From the NCBI GenBank assembly GCA_035283685.1, contig DATETJ010000002.1:1-64000 (forward strand): a stretch of DNA of 64,000 nt, read 5' to 3'. The translations under genes and the position numbers were made by a program. The notes under the pieces are model-generated. The model searched no databases. It was given only the letters and a program-made list of their open reading frames with translations, and was not told where the DNA came from. Shown one piece after another: positions 8,573 through 17,250 of this stretch; position 1 is the stretch's first letter; each line of letters starts with the position of its first letter. The DNA is from Candidatus Bathyarchaeia archaeon (GTDB lineage Archaea > Thermoproteota > Bathyarchaeia > Bathyarchaeales > Bathyarchaeaceae).

Positions 8573-8905
8573 TCATCCAAATGCTACAACTCGATCATGC
8601 TGCTCCATCAGTTCAGCTAACCTTCCCAAGCTGCTCTCAACTACGCCCTCGATAAAATCGCTCTTAGTTTCAATGCCTCTGAGCCTTGCGCTTTCTCTGC
8701 AAGCATGAACATGAACTCCTGCCTTGATTAGCTCAGCGATTTTGCCAGCGGATGTTTGCTTTGCTAGGAGATTGTAAGTGGCGTCTACGTCGCAGAAAAT
8801 AGTGACCTCATGGTTCATTTCAACCGCGGCCTTTGACAAGGCATACACGGTGTTGGTGTTCTGAGACTCGGGTGGAGAGAACAAGATGATGAGGAGTTTC
8901 GCCAT
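8573..8905 (-). CDS. DsrE/TusD-like sulfur-relay protein with active-site Cys
   Basis: This 110-residue protein is the first gene of the DsrE-F-H-like operon. It starts AKLLIILFSPPESQNTNTVYALSKAA, and Cys69 lies in HACRESARLRGI. The C-x-x-x-A-x-x-RG context matches the persulfide-bearing Cys of TusD/DsrE. By family knowledge, it accepts sulfane sulfur and hands it on. A TATA-like AT-rich stretch about 40 bases upstream is shared with the divergent radical SAM gene. Whether it serves tRNA 2-thiouridine or another thiolation cannot be decided here. Confidence 0.8.
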   Translation of the reverse strand: MAKLLIILFSPPESQNTNTVYALSKAAVEMNHEVTIFCDVDATYNLLAKQTSAGKIAELIKAGVHVHACRESARLRGIETKSDFIEGVVESSLGRLAELMEQHDRVVAFG

Positions 8906-8942
8906 CGTGAGTCCCTATTGAAAGTTGAAAGATGCCTCTTGT

Positions 8943-8956
8943 TCTTATATTTAACC
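8943..8956. promoter_or_regulatory. Bidirectional TATA-like element between DsrE-like and radical SAM genes
   Basis: The AT-rich stretch TTCTTATATTTAACC lies about 32-45 bases from both divergent starts (8905 minus, 8988 plus). It reads TATATTTAA on one strand and TTAAATATAA on the other. It is the only candidate core promoter in this 82-base gap. An AAGGTG ribosome binding site precedes the radical SAM start. Confidence 0.5.
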
Positions 8957-8987
8957 ACATGTACAATTTGGATGAAGGTGCTGCCTT

Positions 8988-9878
8988 ATGGTTTTAAAAG
9001 GGTTACACTTTCTCCTGACGTACCAGTGCACGCAGGAGTGCGACCATTGCTTTGTGTGGAGTAGTCCGAGTTACCTTGAAACCATGACGCTCACGCAGAT
9101 TCGCGAGTTGCTTAAAGAAGCAAAGAAACTGGGAACGGTTGACATGATTTGGTTCGAAGGAGGAGAGCCCTTTCTCTACTATCGGACCTTGATTAAGGGA
9201 ATTGAGGAGGCTAAGAAGCTGGGTTTTAAGGTTGGGGCGCTGTCAAATGCTTACTGGGCTACGAGTTTTGAGGATGCAGTTGAATGGCTACGCCCACTAG
9301 CAGAGTCATCCATCGCTAGCCTAGGGTTGAGCAGCGATAACTATCATGGAGAAGATTCGATGGCTGAAAGAGTGAAAAACGGTGTTCTAGCAGCTAAAAA
9401 ACTCAACATACCTGTTGGAATAATGGCCACCACAGAAATGCCGCCGAAACTTGCGGAACTGCCCGGCGGCGCCAGCGAACTCTTGTACCGAGGGAGAGCA
9501 GCCAAGAAACTGCTGAAGGGCGCTCCCAGAAAGCCCTGGTTAGAATTCAACAAGTGCCCACACGAGAATTTAACTGCTCCCGAGAGAGTACACGTAGACC
9601 CGCTTGGATACATCCATGTATGCCAAGGACTCGCCATTGGAAACTGTTGGGAGAAGCCCTTGTCAGAAATCATTCAATCTTACGATGCGACATCTCATCC
9701 GATTATCAAATGGCTTGTGGAAGGCGGTCCAGCAGCCTTGGTTCAGCGACTCGGTTTGTCTCAAAAACGAAGCTACGCAGATGCGTGCCATTTATGCTAC
9801 GAAGCTAGACTTAAGCTAAGGTCAAGGTATCCCGAGTGGTTGGCACCGGGGCAGATGTATGGAGAAGGACTTAAGTAA
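8988..9878 (+). CDS. Radical SAM protein with extra C-terminal cysteines
   Basis: This 296-residue protein has the 4Fe-4S CxxxCxxC triad at Cys14, Cys18 and Cys21 (YQCTQECDHC) followed by WFEGGEPFLY, the glycine-rich SAM-binding strand. Further cysteines at NKCPHE, HVCQGLAIGNC and ACHLCYEA suggest an auxiliary cluster as in SPASM/Twitch proteins, although the spacing is not a standard SPASM. The ATG at 8988 has AAGGTG upstream. It is divergent from the DsrE-F-H-like operon and shares its promoter region, which hints at a sulfur- or peptide-modification role. The substrate is unknown. Confidence 0.85.
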   Translation: MVLKGLHFLLTYQCTQECDHCFVWSSPSYLETMTLTQIRELLKEAKKLGTVDMIWFEGGEPFLYYRTLIKGIEEAKKLGFKVGALSNAYWATSFEDAVEWLRPLAESSIASLGLSSDNYHGEDSMAERVKNGVLAAKKLNIPVGIMATTEMPPKLAELPGGASELLYRGRAAKKLLKGAPRKPWLEFNKCPHENLTAPERVHVDPLGYIHVCQGLAIGNCWEKPLSEIIQSYDATSHPIIKWLVEGGPAALVQRLGLSQKRSYADACHLCYEARLKLRSRYPEWLAPGQMYGEGLK

Positions 9879-9933
9879 ACTCTGACCTCGAGCACTGGCG
9901 CTTAAATAGAACAAAAGAGGAGGAATTGAGGTT

Positions 9934-10380
9934 TTACTTGGGTCGCATTTTGAGCAGTGTTTCCCATTTGTCAGCATGCTCTTCTTCAGTGGCAAGGATT
10001 TTTTCAAGCATTAACCGTGTCGTAGTGTCGCCGATTTCTCTGGCGATGTCAATCTGAGCCTTGTACAATCGTATGGCTTCATACTCGGTTGCCAAATCGT
10101 CTTTGATCATCTTTTCGAGTGTGCCGCCAACTTTGATCGGATTCGGCTTTGTGGTGGGCACGCCGCCTAAGTAATTGATTCTGTCTGAGAACTCCTCCAA
10201 ATGCTGCATTTCGTCGAGGGCTGTTTTCTCAAACATCTCTGATATAGCTGGACTGTTGATGCCTTCAGCCATCACGTGATGGTAGGAATACTGCACAATA
10301 GCTGTTATTTCCCGTGCTACGCCTTTGTTCAGTTCGTCAACCAGTTTTTTGCGCTGCTCTTTGGTCAGTAAAATGCTCAT
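9934..10380 (-). CDS. Ferritin-like diiron protein (bacterioferritin/Dps-like)
   Basis: This 148-residue four-helix-bundle protein has a clear diiron ligand set: Glu24 in helix 1, Glu57 and His60 (DEMQH), a Glu in EYEAIRLY (about 99-102), and Glu132 with His135 (TEEEH). Proteins like this oxidise ferrous iron and store it or detoxify peroxide. No heme-ligating Met could be assigned with confidence. It stands alone between convergent radical SAM and divergent SDR neighbours. A second, different ferritin-like protein is at 50015. Confidence 0.85.
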   Translation of the reverse strand: MSILLTKEQRKKLVDELNKGVAREITAIVQYSYHHVMAEGINSPAISEMFEKTALDEMQHLEEFSDRINYLGGVPTTKPNPIKVGGTLEKMIKDDLATEYEAIRLYKAQIDIAREIGDTTTRLMLEKILATEEEHADKWETLLKMRPK

Positions 10381-10431
10381 TGTACCATTTCCTCAACAAG
10401 ACTGAATAACAAACTTGCCCAGTTTCAACTA

Positions 10432-11148
10432 TTATGCTTTTCCATATACTGGAATACACGCGCCGCTTGTCACTTTCGACGAGTCTGACAACAGGAAAAG
10501 TATGACTTCGGCTATGTCTTTTGGGTCAACCCATTTTGAAAAGTCGGCTTTTGGAAAATTCCGTCTATTATCGGGTGTGTCAATTGTACTTGGCATTATG
10601 CAGTTAACGTTTATGTTATGGTTCCTCACCTCTTCAGCAATGGTCTCCGTTAGGATTATGATGCCAGCCTTTGAAACAGCGTAGGCCCCTGATTTGGCGC
10701 GACGACCTTTCTCCACTGCCGTTCTAGATGACACGCTGACTATTCTGCCATAATTCTGTCCCATCATGTGAGGCAGAACGGCTTTGGTGCAGAGAAAAGC
10801 AGATTTGAGGTTGACGCTCATCATGAAGTCCCATTGACTCTCATCCGTGGTTGATATGTCGCTTCCACCGGCATAAGCACCTGCGATGTTGAGGAGATAG
10901 TCTATTCGTCCATGCCTCTCTATGGCTTTCTTGACCAGGCTTTGGACACTCTGCTCATGAGTAACGTCTGCTTCAATCCCGGTCACATTCTCCTTTAATG
11001 CTCCTACGAACTTGAAGAGATCGTTCAACTTGTCTTTGTTTCGATATGTTGCGACAACCTTAACCCCGTTTTCAAGAAGCATTCTTGTAACGGTTCTTCC
11101 CAATGTTCCAGTCGCGCCAGTGACTAGGGCTACCTTGTTCTGCAACAA
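10432..11148 (-). CDS. Short-chain dehydrogenase/reductase (FabG-like)
   Basis: This 238-residue classical SDR has the cofactor motif TGATGTLGR (about 10-18), an NNAG-like NIAGAYAG, the catalytic Ser in SVSSRTA, and YAVSK with the Tyr and Lys. It should be an NAD(P)-dependent oxidoreductase. Sequence resembles 3-oxoacyl-ACP reductases, but archaea generally lack that fatty-acid pathway, so a sugar or short-acyl substrate is as likely. An Arg in ATYRNKD after the second strand would fit NADP preference. There is no operon partner. Confidence 0.88.
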   Translation of the reverse strand: MLQNKVALVTGATGTLGRTVTRMLLENGVKVVATYRNKDKLNDLFKFVGALKENVTGIEADVTHEQSVQSLVKKAIERHGRIDYLLNIAGAYAGGSDISTTDESQWDFMMSVNLKSAFLCTKAVLPHMMGQNYGRIVSVSSRTAVEKGRRAKSGAYAVSKAGIIILTETIAEEVRNHNINVNCIMPSTIDTPDNRRNFPKADFSKWVDPKDIAEVILFLLSDSSKVTSGACIPVYGKA

Positions 11149-11278
11149 TTGAATTCGCCTTAGCTAATACTCCCATGGGCACCGTTTAACATGCTTGTGG
11201 TCGCTGGGCGACACTGAAAACCTATAACAACACCAAGCCATACTTCTCATATTCGAACCAGACAGGTGCACGCCTTAC

Positions 11279-12517
11279 TTGCTCATGTTATGTAACTCGA
11301 TGACTCGTAAACTCGAGGAGTTTCAATCAGCAGATGGCAACAGAGTAAGTGTTTACACCTGTGGGCCTTCGATTTATCAGCTGCCGCACATTGGTAACTA
11401 TCGCACTTTCCTCTACGAAGACATTCTGTTACGCTACCTTGAATACTTGGGATACAGCGTGGATCGAACACTTTTCATAACCGACGTTGAAGACAAAGCC
11501 ATCGCAGAAGCAAAAAAACAAAACATGCCACTAAGGAAATTGACACAAAGCAACACCAGAGCTTTCCTAGACGAATTAAAAAAATTGGGGGCAAAGAAAC
11601 CCAAGCATATTGCCAAGTCTTCTGCAAGCGTAACCCAAGCTGTTCACATCATCGAGACACTGTTGAAACAAGACTACGCCTACTGGCACAAGGGCAACGT
11701 TTACTATGATGCCTTGACGTTCAAAGACTTCGGCAAACTCTTCCGCTTAGACATGAGTCGCTGGCCAAAAAGGAAGAAGCGTTTTCATAAAGACACCTAT
11801 CCGGGCAACCGGTGGAATCTCGGCGACTTCATACTCTGGCACGGCTACCGAAAAGGCGACAAGGTTTACTTTGACACAAATATTGGAAAGGGAAGACCCG
11901 CTTGGAACGTTCAGGATCCAGCTATGGCGCTTCAGACTCAGGGTTTAGGGGTAGACATCTACTGCGGCGCCGTAGACAACATGATTCGACATCACGACTA
12001 CGTGATAGCTATTGCCGAGGCAATTACAGGCAAGCAGATAGCGAGATTCTGGCTTCACGGCGAACACCTTTTTGTTGATGGAAAGAAAATGTCGAAAAGC
12101 TTGGGCAACATAGTCTACCCAAAAGACTTGATTGAACGAGGCTGCAAATGGCAACACATACGGTTCTTCCTCATCAACGGCTACTACCGCAAAAGACTGA
12201 ACTTCACATTCGCTAAATTCAAGAAAGCCTGCGATCGATTACACAAGTTCAAGGATATGGTTCACGAGCTTCAGAAAGTCAAATCAACGCCTAGCAAGCC
12301 TCACAGGAAAGCCCAGACGTTGATAGACAAGCTGAAAAACGACTTTGAGTCGAACATGAGCAACGACCTTCATGTTAAAGATGCTTTTGACTCTCTTTTC
12401 GAAACAGTCTTGAAACTGACTCTATTGGCAAAACGAGGGAAGATAGGCGCCTCAGACGCACAAAAGGCAGTGGCAGCCCTGAAGGACATAGATCAAGTTC
12501 TGCAGATCATCTTCTAA
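11279..12517 (+). CDS. cysS: Divergent cysteinyl-tRNA synthetase (zinc ligands altered)
   Basis: This 412-residue class I synthetase of CysRS type has YTCGPSIYQLPHIGNYRTF (HIGH region), FITDVEDK and KKMSKSLGN (KMSKS loop). It is shorter than the usual 450-480 residues. The zinc site that selects cysteine looks altered. The first Cys (CGPS) is kept, but the WHIECS-type second Cys is replaced in GRPAWNVQDPAMAL, and the HHEN-type Glu is Asp in HHDY. It may still charge tRNA-Cys, or be a paralogue using another thiol or amine. The TTG at 11279 has AGGTG ten bases upstream; an ATG follows at 11285. Confidence 0.85.
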   Translation: MLMLCNSMTRKLEEFQSADGNRVSVYTCGPSIYQLPHIGNYRTFLYEDILLRYLEYLGYSVDRTLFITDVEDKAIAEAKKQNMPLRKLTQSNTRAFLDELKKLGAKKPKHIAKSSASVTQAVHIIETLLKQDYAYWHKGNVYYDALTFKDFGKLFRLDMSRWPKRKKRFHKDTYPGNRWNLGDFILWHGYRKGDKVYFDTNIGKGRPAWNVQDPAMALQTQGLGVDIYCGAVDNMIRHHDYVIAIAEAITGKQIARFWLHGEHLFVDGKKMSKSLGNIVYPKDLIERGCKWQHIRFFLINGYYRKRLNFTFAKFKKACDRLHKFKDMVHELQKVKSTPSKPHRKAQTLIDKLKNDFESNMSNDLHVKDAFDSLFETVLKLTLLAKRGKIGASDAQKAVAALKDIDQVLQIIF

Positions 12518-12534
12518 GGAGATATTTCACAAAG

Positions 12535-13611
12535 ATGACTGCGCCTCAGCACAGAATCATCTTCCATGTAGACATGGACCAGTTTTTCGCTGCTGTTGAG
12601 GAGAAGCTACGCCCTGAGTTGAAGGGCAAACCTGTTGTGGTAGGTCATGATCCAAAGGGCGGAAAAGGTCGCGGCGTGGTCAGCACATGTAACTATGAAG
12701 CGCGAAAATACGGAATAAAATCGGGCATGCCCATTGCCAAAGCTTGGAGGCTTTGTCCAACTGCTGTCTTCCTGCCGGTTAACATTCCTCTATACTTGCA
12801 GGTTTCGTCGCGGATCATGAGCATTCTGAGCTCCTTTGCCGACAAGTTCGAGTCTTGGGGCATTGACGAGGCCTTCCTTGACGTGAGTTCCAAGGTTAGA
12901 AACTACGAGGAAGCTAAGCAACTGGCGTTGCAGATTAGGAAGGAGATTCATGAAAGAGAAGACTTGACATGCTCCATCGGTATTGGACCGAACAAGCTTG
13001 TGGCTAAGATTGCCAGCGACATGCAGAAACCTGACGGCTTGACGATGGATGAAGAAAAAGATGTTAAAGCATTCCTTGAACCATTGGATATTGACAAGCT
13101 GCTGTGGGTGGGCAAGAAAACCGCTCGCAAAATGAATGCTCTTGGAATCAGATCCATAGGCGACTTGGCTCGTTACGATCCTTCGGTCTTGGCTGAGAAA
13201 TTCGGAGTCATGGGCACGCAGTTGTATTTGTATGCCCATGGACTAGATTCTAGCGAAGTTGGATTCAAAGGCGAAGTCAAGTCCATCGGCAGGAACATCA
13301 CTTTCGAAAAAGACACATCAGACTGGGACTTTGTGCTCAAAGTTCTTGACAAACTATCTGAGGAAGTGCACAAAGAAGCCAAGGAGAATAATGTTCTCTT
13401 CAAAACAGTCACGATAACTGTTCGTTACGAAAACTTCGAAACCCACACTCACAGCAAGACCTTGCCGTTTCTAACAAATAGGCTTGAGGACTTCAAGAAA
13501 ACAGCGCATGAACTTATGCAGCCCTACCTACGACCCGAACGGAAGATACGCCTTGTCGGTGCACGAGTGTCCAGCCTAGTTTCAGCTGAGAAACAGACAA
13601 GACTTATTTAG
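12535..13611 (+). CDS. dinB: DNA polymerase IV, Y-family translesion polymerase (Dpo4/DinB)
   Basis: This 358-residue polymerase has the palm acidic residues Asp13 in FHVDMDQFF and Asp111/Glu112 in GIDEAFLD. It also has the CNYEARKYGIKSGMP segment that contacts the nucleotide and SIGIGPNKLVAKIASD in the thumb/palm. A little-finger domain fills the last 110 residues. It copies past DNA lesions at low fidelity. The C-terminus ends KQTRLI without an obvious PCNA-binding PIP box. It begins 17 bases after cysS with GGAG upstream, so it may be cotranscribed with it. Confidence 0.93.
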   Translation: MTAPQHRIIFHVDMDQFFAAVEEKLRPELKGKPVVVGHDPKGGKGRGVVSTCNYEARKYGIKSGMPIAKAWRLCPTAVFLPVNIPLYLQVSSRIMSILSSFADKFESWGIDEAFLDVSSKVRNYEEAKQLALQIRKEIHEREDLTCSIGIGPNKLVAKIASDMQKPDGLTMDEEKDVKAFLEPLDIDKLLWVGKKTARKMNALGIRSIGDLARYDPSVLAEKFGVMGTQLYLYAHGLDSSEVGFKGEVKSIGRNITFEKDTSDWDFVLKVLDKLSEEVHKEAKENNVLFKTVTITVRYENFETHTHSKTLPFLTNRLEDFKKTAHELMQPYLRPERKIRLVGARVSSLVSAEKQTRLI

Positions 13612-13680
13612 CTAGCTTCTGCTCTTCTGAAGTTTTTTATGCTCAAATAAACAGAAATAGATGAGTGAGGGAACACTGAT

Positions 13681-13920
13681 TTGGAAGCATACGTTCTCAT
13701 AGACGCTGAGCCGGGCTCGATTTGGGAAGTCGCTGAAGCAGCGGTTAAGATCAAGGGAGTCAAGAAGGCACACGCGGTAACGGGACAATATGACACAGTG
13801 GTTTTTGTGGAATTCCTGAAAATGGACGACCTTGGAAAGATCCTTGAAAAAATCCAAGGCTTAAAGGGCGTGCGTCGCACACAGACATTGATAGCTATAC
13901 CGCCAACCATCAGAGAATAA
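13681..13920 (+). CDS. Lrp/AsnC-type ligand-binding (RAM) domain protein
   Basis: This 79-residue protein is a stand-alone RAM domain. It has a beta-alpha-beta-beta-alpha-beta pattern with VLIDAEPGS, IKGVKKAHAVTGQYDTVVFVE and IQGLKGVRRTQTLIA. The G-x-YD segment is typical of the effector-binding loop. There is no DNA-binding helix-turn-helix. Such small proteins bind amino acids or co-assemble with full-length Lrp regulators. The start is TTG at 13681 with GTGAGGG upstream; no in-frame ATG is available nearby. Confidence 0.82.
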   Translation: MEAYVLIDAEPGSIWEVAEAAVKIKGVKKAHAVTGQYDTVVFVEFLKMDDLGKILEKIQGLKGVRRTQTLIAIPPTIRE

Positions 13921-14002
13921 GCAGGACATTGTTCTACTACCTCCTCTCGCCTTTTTTGTCAATAACCTGCATCTCCCGGAAACCTTTTTAACGCAGCGCT
14001 TC

Positions 14003-15139
14003 TTGACTTGGGCTTCAAATCACCGAGATGGCAGTTTGAAAGCATACATCATTCAGTTCCTATCCGGCGTTGCTCTGTCAGCTTCACTTCTATTCATTCC
14101 CAACCTAACCAAGGATCTAGGCGGAACTGAAAGCCACGCAGGAATCGTTGTGGCAGTTTACGCGTTAGCCATGTTCATTTCATCGTACCTGTTCGGACGG
14201 TTATCCGATATCCACAGCAGAAAATTCTTCATAAATCTAGGCTTGGCAATTAGTGCTGTGACCTTCCTTTTGCAGACCTTGACAGATCCGAATTTCGCAT
14301 TCCCCTTTTTGGCTAACACGCCACTGCTAGCCTTGATAAGAGCACTTGCTGGTTTTTCGCTGGGCATTTTTCCAGCCGCCCTGATGGTTTACGTATATGA
14401 CTCAGCAGGCCCTCTCGGCAGATTCGCATCTGTCGGTGCATTAGGATGGGCAGTGGGAACCTTTGTGGCGGGCGTAATAGCCCAAGCCACTTCTTACTAC
14501 GGGATATTCATCCTATCTTCGCTTTGCTTTTGGATCGCCTTCATTCTCTCATTGACAATGAAACAGGTTGATGGACCGAAGCCATATGTGCCGTTCTTTC
14601 CAAAAGAAGTGCTGAAGCGAAACTGGCGCGTCTACGTTCCCTATCTGCTTAGGCACACTGGCGCCAACATCATATGGGTCATTTACCCACTTTACATCGT
14701 GAGTCTCGGAGGCGACAAATTCTGGGTTGGCGCAATATACACTGTGAACTTGGGCACTCAATTTATTGTGATGCTGTTCCTCGACCGATTTCAAGATAAG
14801 CAATTGATAAAGGCAGGGCTACTCCTAGCAATAATGACCTTCTTCTCGTTCACATTAGCTCAAAACTTCCTGCATCTTCTGCCCATGCAAGTTCTCCTAG
14901 CCTGCTCGTGGGCCGGCATGTATGTTGGCTCGCTGCTTTATCTCATGAAAAACAACGTTGAAAAAGCTACATCATCAGGCATTTTGAACTCGGTGATAAA
15001 TGTCTCTCAAGTGTTTGGAGCACTCATAGGCGGCGCAGTTTCTCAACTATTCGGCGATTTCAGAGCCACAATGTACTTGGCGACAATAATGACGATTTTG
15101 GGATTCATCTTTTTCACTGTGGGCAGAAGAAGCGACTGA
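14003..15139 (+). CDS. Major facilitator superfamily transporter
   Basis: This 378-residue protein has about twelve hydrophobic segments in two six-helix halves. The loop 2-3 signature appears as SSYLFGRLSDIHSRK (G-x-x-x-D-x-x-x-R-K) and a weaker copy is in the second half. The substrate is unknown. The TTG at 14003 gives the listed frame, but CCTTTTTAAC at 13981-13990 looks like a TATA box. That would put transcription start near 14010-14015, and the in-frame TTG at 14036 (protein MKAYIIQFLSG) may be the true start. Confidence 0.88.
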   Translation: MTWASNHRDGSLKAYIIQFLSGVALSASLLFIPNLTKDLGGTESHAGIVVAVYALAMFISSYLFGRLSDIHSRKFFINLGLAISAVTFLLQTLTDPNFAFPFLANTPLLALIRALAGFSLGIFPAALMVYVYDSAGPLGRFASVGALGWAVGTFVAGVIAQATSYYGIFILSSLCFWIAFILSLTMKQVDGPKPYVPFFPKEVLKRNWRVYVPYLLRHTGANIIWVIYPLYIVSLGGDKFWVGAIYTVNLGTQFIVMLFLDRFQDKQLIKAGLLLAIMTFFSFTLAQNFLHLLPMQVLLACSWAGMYVGSLLYLMKNNVEKATSSGILNSVINVSQVFGALIGGAVSQLFGDFRATMYLATIMTILGFIFFTVGRRSD

Positions 15140-15162
15140 AGGCGCCAAGCAGCTTTTTGTGG

Positions 15163-15723
15163 CTACGCTTTGAACCATCTGAATATAAGATACCGAATCT
15201 TATCTGTCTCAGTGTCTGGGACTGCAATTATGAAGCGCTTGCGCACAGTTGTTGCAAGTCGGCCAGCTTTGACCAGTTCGGTGGCAGTTATCTTATCGTT
15301 CGCTTTTCTGACGGAGACCATAAAAGGCGCATGCTCAACACCTGGTCCTCGCTTGTACACGGCGAAGTCGCAGCCGAATTTTATTCCTGGCGTGACAATT
15401 AGCCCGTGGTCGCGGAGGTCTCGGTAAACTGTGTATCTCAGATCAAACTCTTCGTAGAGCTTGCGAGCTCTCTGTCTCAACTTTGCCAAGCTGACCGTTC
15501 TCTTCTTCGGAGCACCTTCTATGACGTGTAGGCTCTTTTTTTCAGCTAGGTACAGGCCTTCCATGAGGTCTAGGATGAGGGGCACGTTGAACTCCATGAG
15601 TTTGGGTTTCGGAATGCCAATTGGCTTGCCGTAATAGCCCCGCCTGTAAAGCTCCGAACCTTTAGCTGTGTCCCATACAACCAGAAAATTCTCAATAAAT
15701 TCAGCTTGAGTTTGCTCAGTCAT
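15163..15723 (-). CDS. endA: tRNA-splicing endonuclease
   Basis: This 186-residue archaeal EndA cuts bulge-helix-bulge introns from pre-tRNAs and pre-rRNA. The catalytic triad is Tyr123 (DFAVYKRG), His131 (VEHAPF) and Lys162 (TVRKRF), in the order and spacing of homodimer/homotetramer enzymes. The N-terminal domain (about 1-90) contains YRRGYYGKPIG. The single-copy length suggests the alpha-type subunit; whether it pairs with a beta subunit elsewhere cannot be seen. It is followed on the same strand by no linked gene and preceded, 20 bases upstream, by the DUF47 gene. Confidence 0.92.
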   Translation of the reverse strand: MTEQTQAEFIENFLVVWDTAKGSELYRRGYYGKPIGIPKPKLMEFNVPLILDLMEGLYLAEKKSLHVIEGAPKKRTVSLAKLRQRARKLYEEFDLRYTVYRDLRDHGLIVTPGIKFGCDFAVYKRGPGVEHAPFMVSVRKANDKITATELVKAGRLATTVRKRFIIAVPDTETDKIRYLIFRWFKA

Positions 15724-15743
15724 TTCGGTAGGTCGCCTTACTT

Positions 15744-16403
15744 CTATATGGCGAAAGCTAGGATGCGTGCCGCGTTTGAGGCATCTTCAGCCTTGTCAGC
15801 TATATCTTCCAAAAGCATCAAAACGTCCCTTAAGAGAAGAAGAGCAGGAATCTTGATTTGGCTGTTGAGAACTTTGACTTCCAACTCGCGGTACAGGTCG
15901 TCTACAACTCTTTCGGCAACCTCAACCTCGCGGGCTTTCTCCGCCGCTTTAGCTGCACCATAATTCAGCGTCATTGTGGTCTCTCGGAGTTTTGACACTG
16001 TTTCAAACGTAGCTTCAGACAGTCTGCACAATCCCTTCTTCACGTCTGCAGGCACTTTCCAGCCTCGCTCAACGGTTTCTAAGAGCCGAAACGCTATGCC
16101 TTCACAGAAGTCGGCGATTTCGCTCACAAGGCTGGTGAAGCGTAGAAAGTCTTCTCGACTTATGAGTATGGCGCCTATCTCAGCCAATTCCTGCGCCAGC
16201 CCTCGCCTGGCGATGTCAACCTCCTCCTCGGCTTTCCTTATCTCGGCGTGTAGTTGCTTCACCGAAGCTTTGTTACCTTTGACAAAATCGTCGCAGATCT
16301 GCGGCACCTTGCGCGTGATTTCCACAACCTTTCGCAAATGGTCTTGGCAGAGGCTTAAGGCTCTGCGTTTCACGCGCTCTTCTGTTTCAACTGGAAAGAC
16401 CAT
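15744..16403 (-). CDS. DUF47/PhoU-like phosphate-transport regulator
   Basis: This all-alpha protein is about 219 residues from the ATG at 16403, where GGGGGAAGAGG lies just upstream. The frame is open further, but that extension runs into the divergent HAD gene. The sequence is helical with acidic repeats such as VSEIADFCEGIAFRLLETVERG and DVLMLLEDIADKAEDASNAARI, the E-x-x-x-D pairs that bind metal clusters in PhoU and DUF47 proteins. Family members act beside Pit phosphate transporters, but none is adjacent here. endA is downstream on the same strand. Confidence 0.8.
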   Translation of the reverse strand: MVFPVETEERVKRRALSLCQDHLRKVVEITRKVPQICDDFVKGNKASVKQLHAEIRKAEEEVDIARRGLAQELAEIGAILISREDFLRFTSLVSEIADFCEGIAFRLLETVERGWKVPADVKKGLCRLSEATFETVSKLRETTMTLNYGAAKAAEKAREVEVAERVVDDLYRELEVKVLNSQIKIPALLLLRDVLMLLEDIADKAEDASNAARILAFAI

Positions 16404-16530
16404 GATCCTCTTCCCCCGACCGTAAGATAGCGGTAAGTTCTGAGACCTATGAGTGCGGTGAACCCTTATTAATGTTACATGAAACGTATCAGTGGAACTA
16501 GAATCTGAGAACTCGTCAAGATGATCGCTA

Positions 16531-17250
16531 TTGATTAAAGCTGTGCTTTTCGACCTTGGAAACACCTTGGTATATTCAAATCCCGAGGAAACTCTCCATA
16601 GAATCTTGGGTGAGCATGGCATGGTCAAACCGGTCGAGGAAGTCAGAGAGGCCATGGTTAAATGTAACAAGGAGTTTGACATCGAGAAACATGAAGGCCT
16701 TTCAGCTCACGAATTCTACACGCAATGGAACTTGGTTCAACTGAAGCATCTGGGTCTTAGAGGTCCTGAAGCGAGAGAGCTTGCAGAAGCGATTGATACT
16801 CAATGGTGGAAATTCGCCAAGATCTATGCCTATCCAGATGTGAAAGAAACACTACAGAGGCTTGGACATATGCGTTTGAAACTGGGAATAGTTACGGGGG
16901 GATTTGAAGAAGACATCGAGATGATACTGCCAAAAACAGGGCTGAGCAGATTCTTCGAAGCGAAGGTTGGAGCGAACACTACCGGAAAAAGAAAACCTCA
17001 TCCAGCGGCTTTCAAGTACGCGCTCAGACAGCTTGATGTAAGACCGCGAGAAGCCATTTTCATTGGAGACAACTTCGAAAATGACTACTTAGGAGCGCAG
17101 AAGGTGAGCATGGTGCCAATTCTAATTAAACGAAAAGGCTCGCCCACTCAGACGTTATACACCGGTAACTACCTCAGACTACCTTCAGAAGTCAGAACCA
17201 TTGAAAGTCTCGACGAAATCTTCACAGTTCTAGAAGAATTTAACTCTTGA
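16531..17250 (+). CDS. HAD-superfamily hydrolase
   Basis: This 239-residue HAD phosphatase reads VLFDLGNTLVY at the N-terminus. The normal DxD becomes DLGNT, so the second Asp is replaced by Asn, as in some HAD subgroups. Motif II is IVTGGF, motif III Lys is in TGKRKPHPAAF, and motif IV is GDNFENDYLGA. A helical C1-type cap lies between motifs I and II (about 15-95). The start is TTG at 16531. The substrate is unknown. The last 11 bases overlap the convergent glyS gene. Confidence 0.85.
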   Translation: MIKAVLFDLGNTLVYSNPEETLHRILGEHGMVKPVEEVREAMVKCNKEFDIEKHEGLSAHEFYTQWNLVQLKHLGLRGPEARELAEAIDTQWWKFAKIYAYPDVKETLQRLGHMRLKLGIVTGGFEEDIEMILPKTGLSRFFEAKVGANTTGKRKPHPAAFKYALRQLDVRPREAIFIGDNFENDYLGAQKVSMVPILIKRKGSPTQTLYTGNYLRLPSEVRTIESLDEIFTVLEEFNS

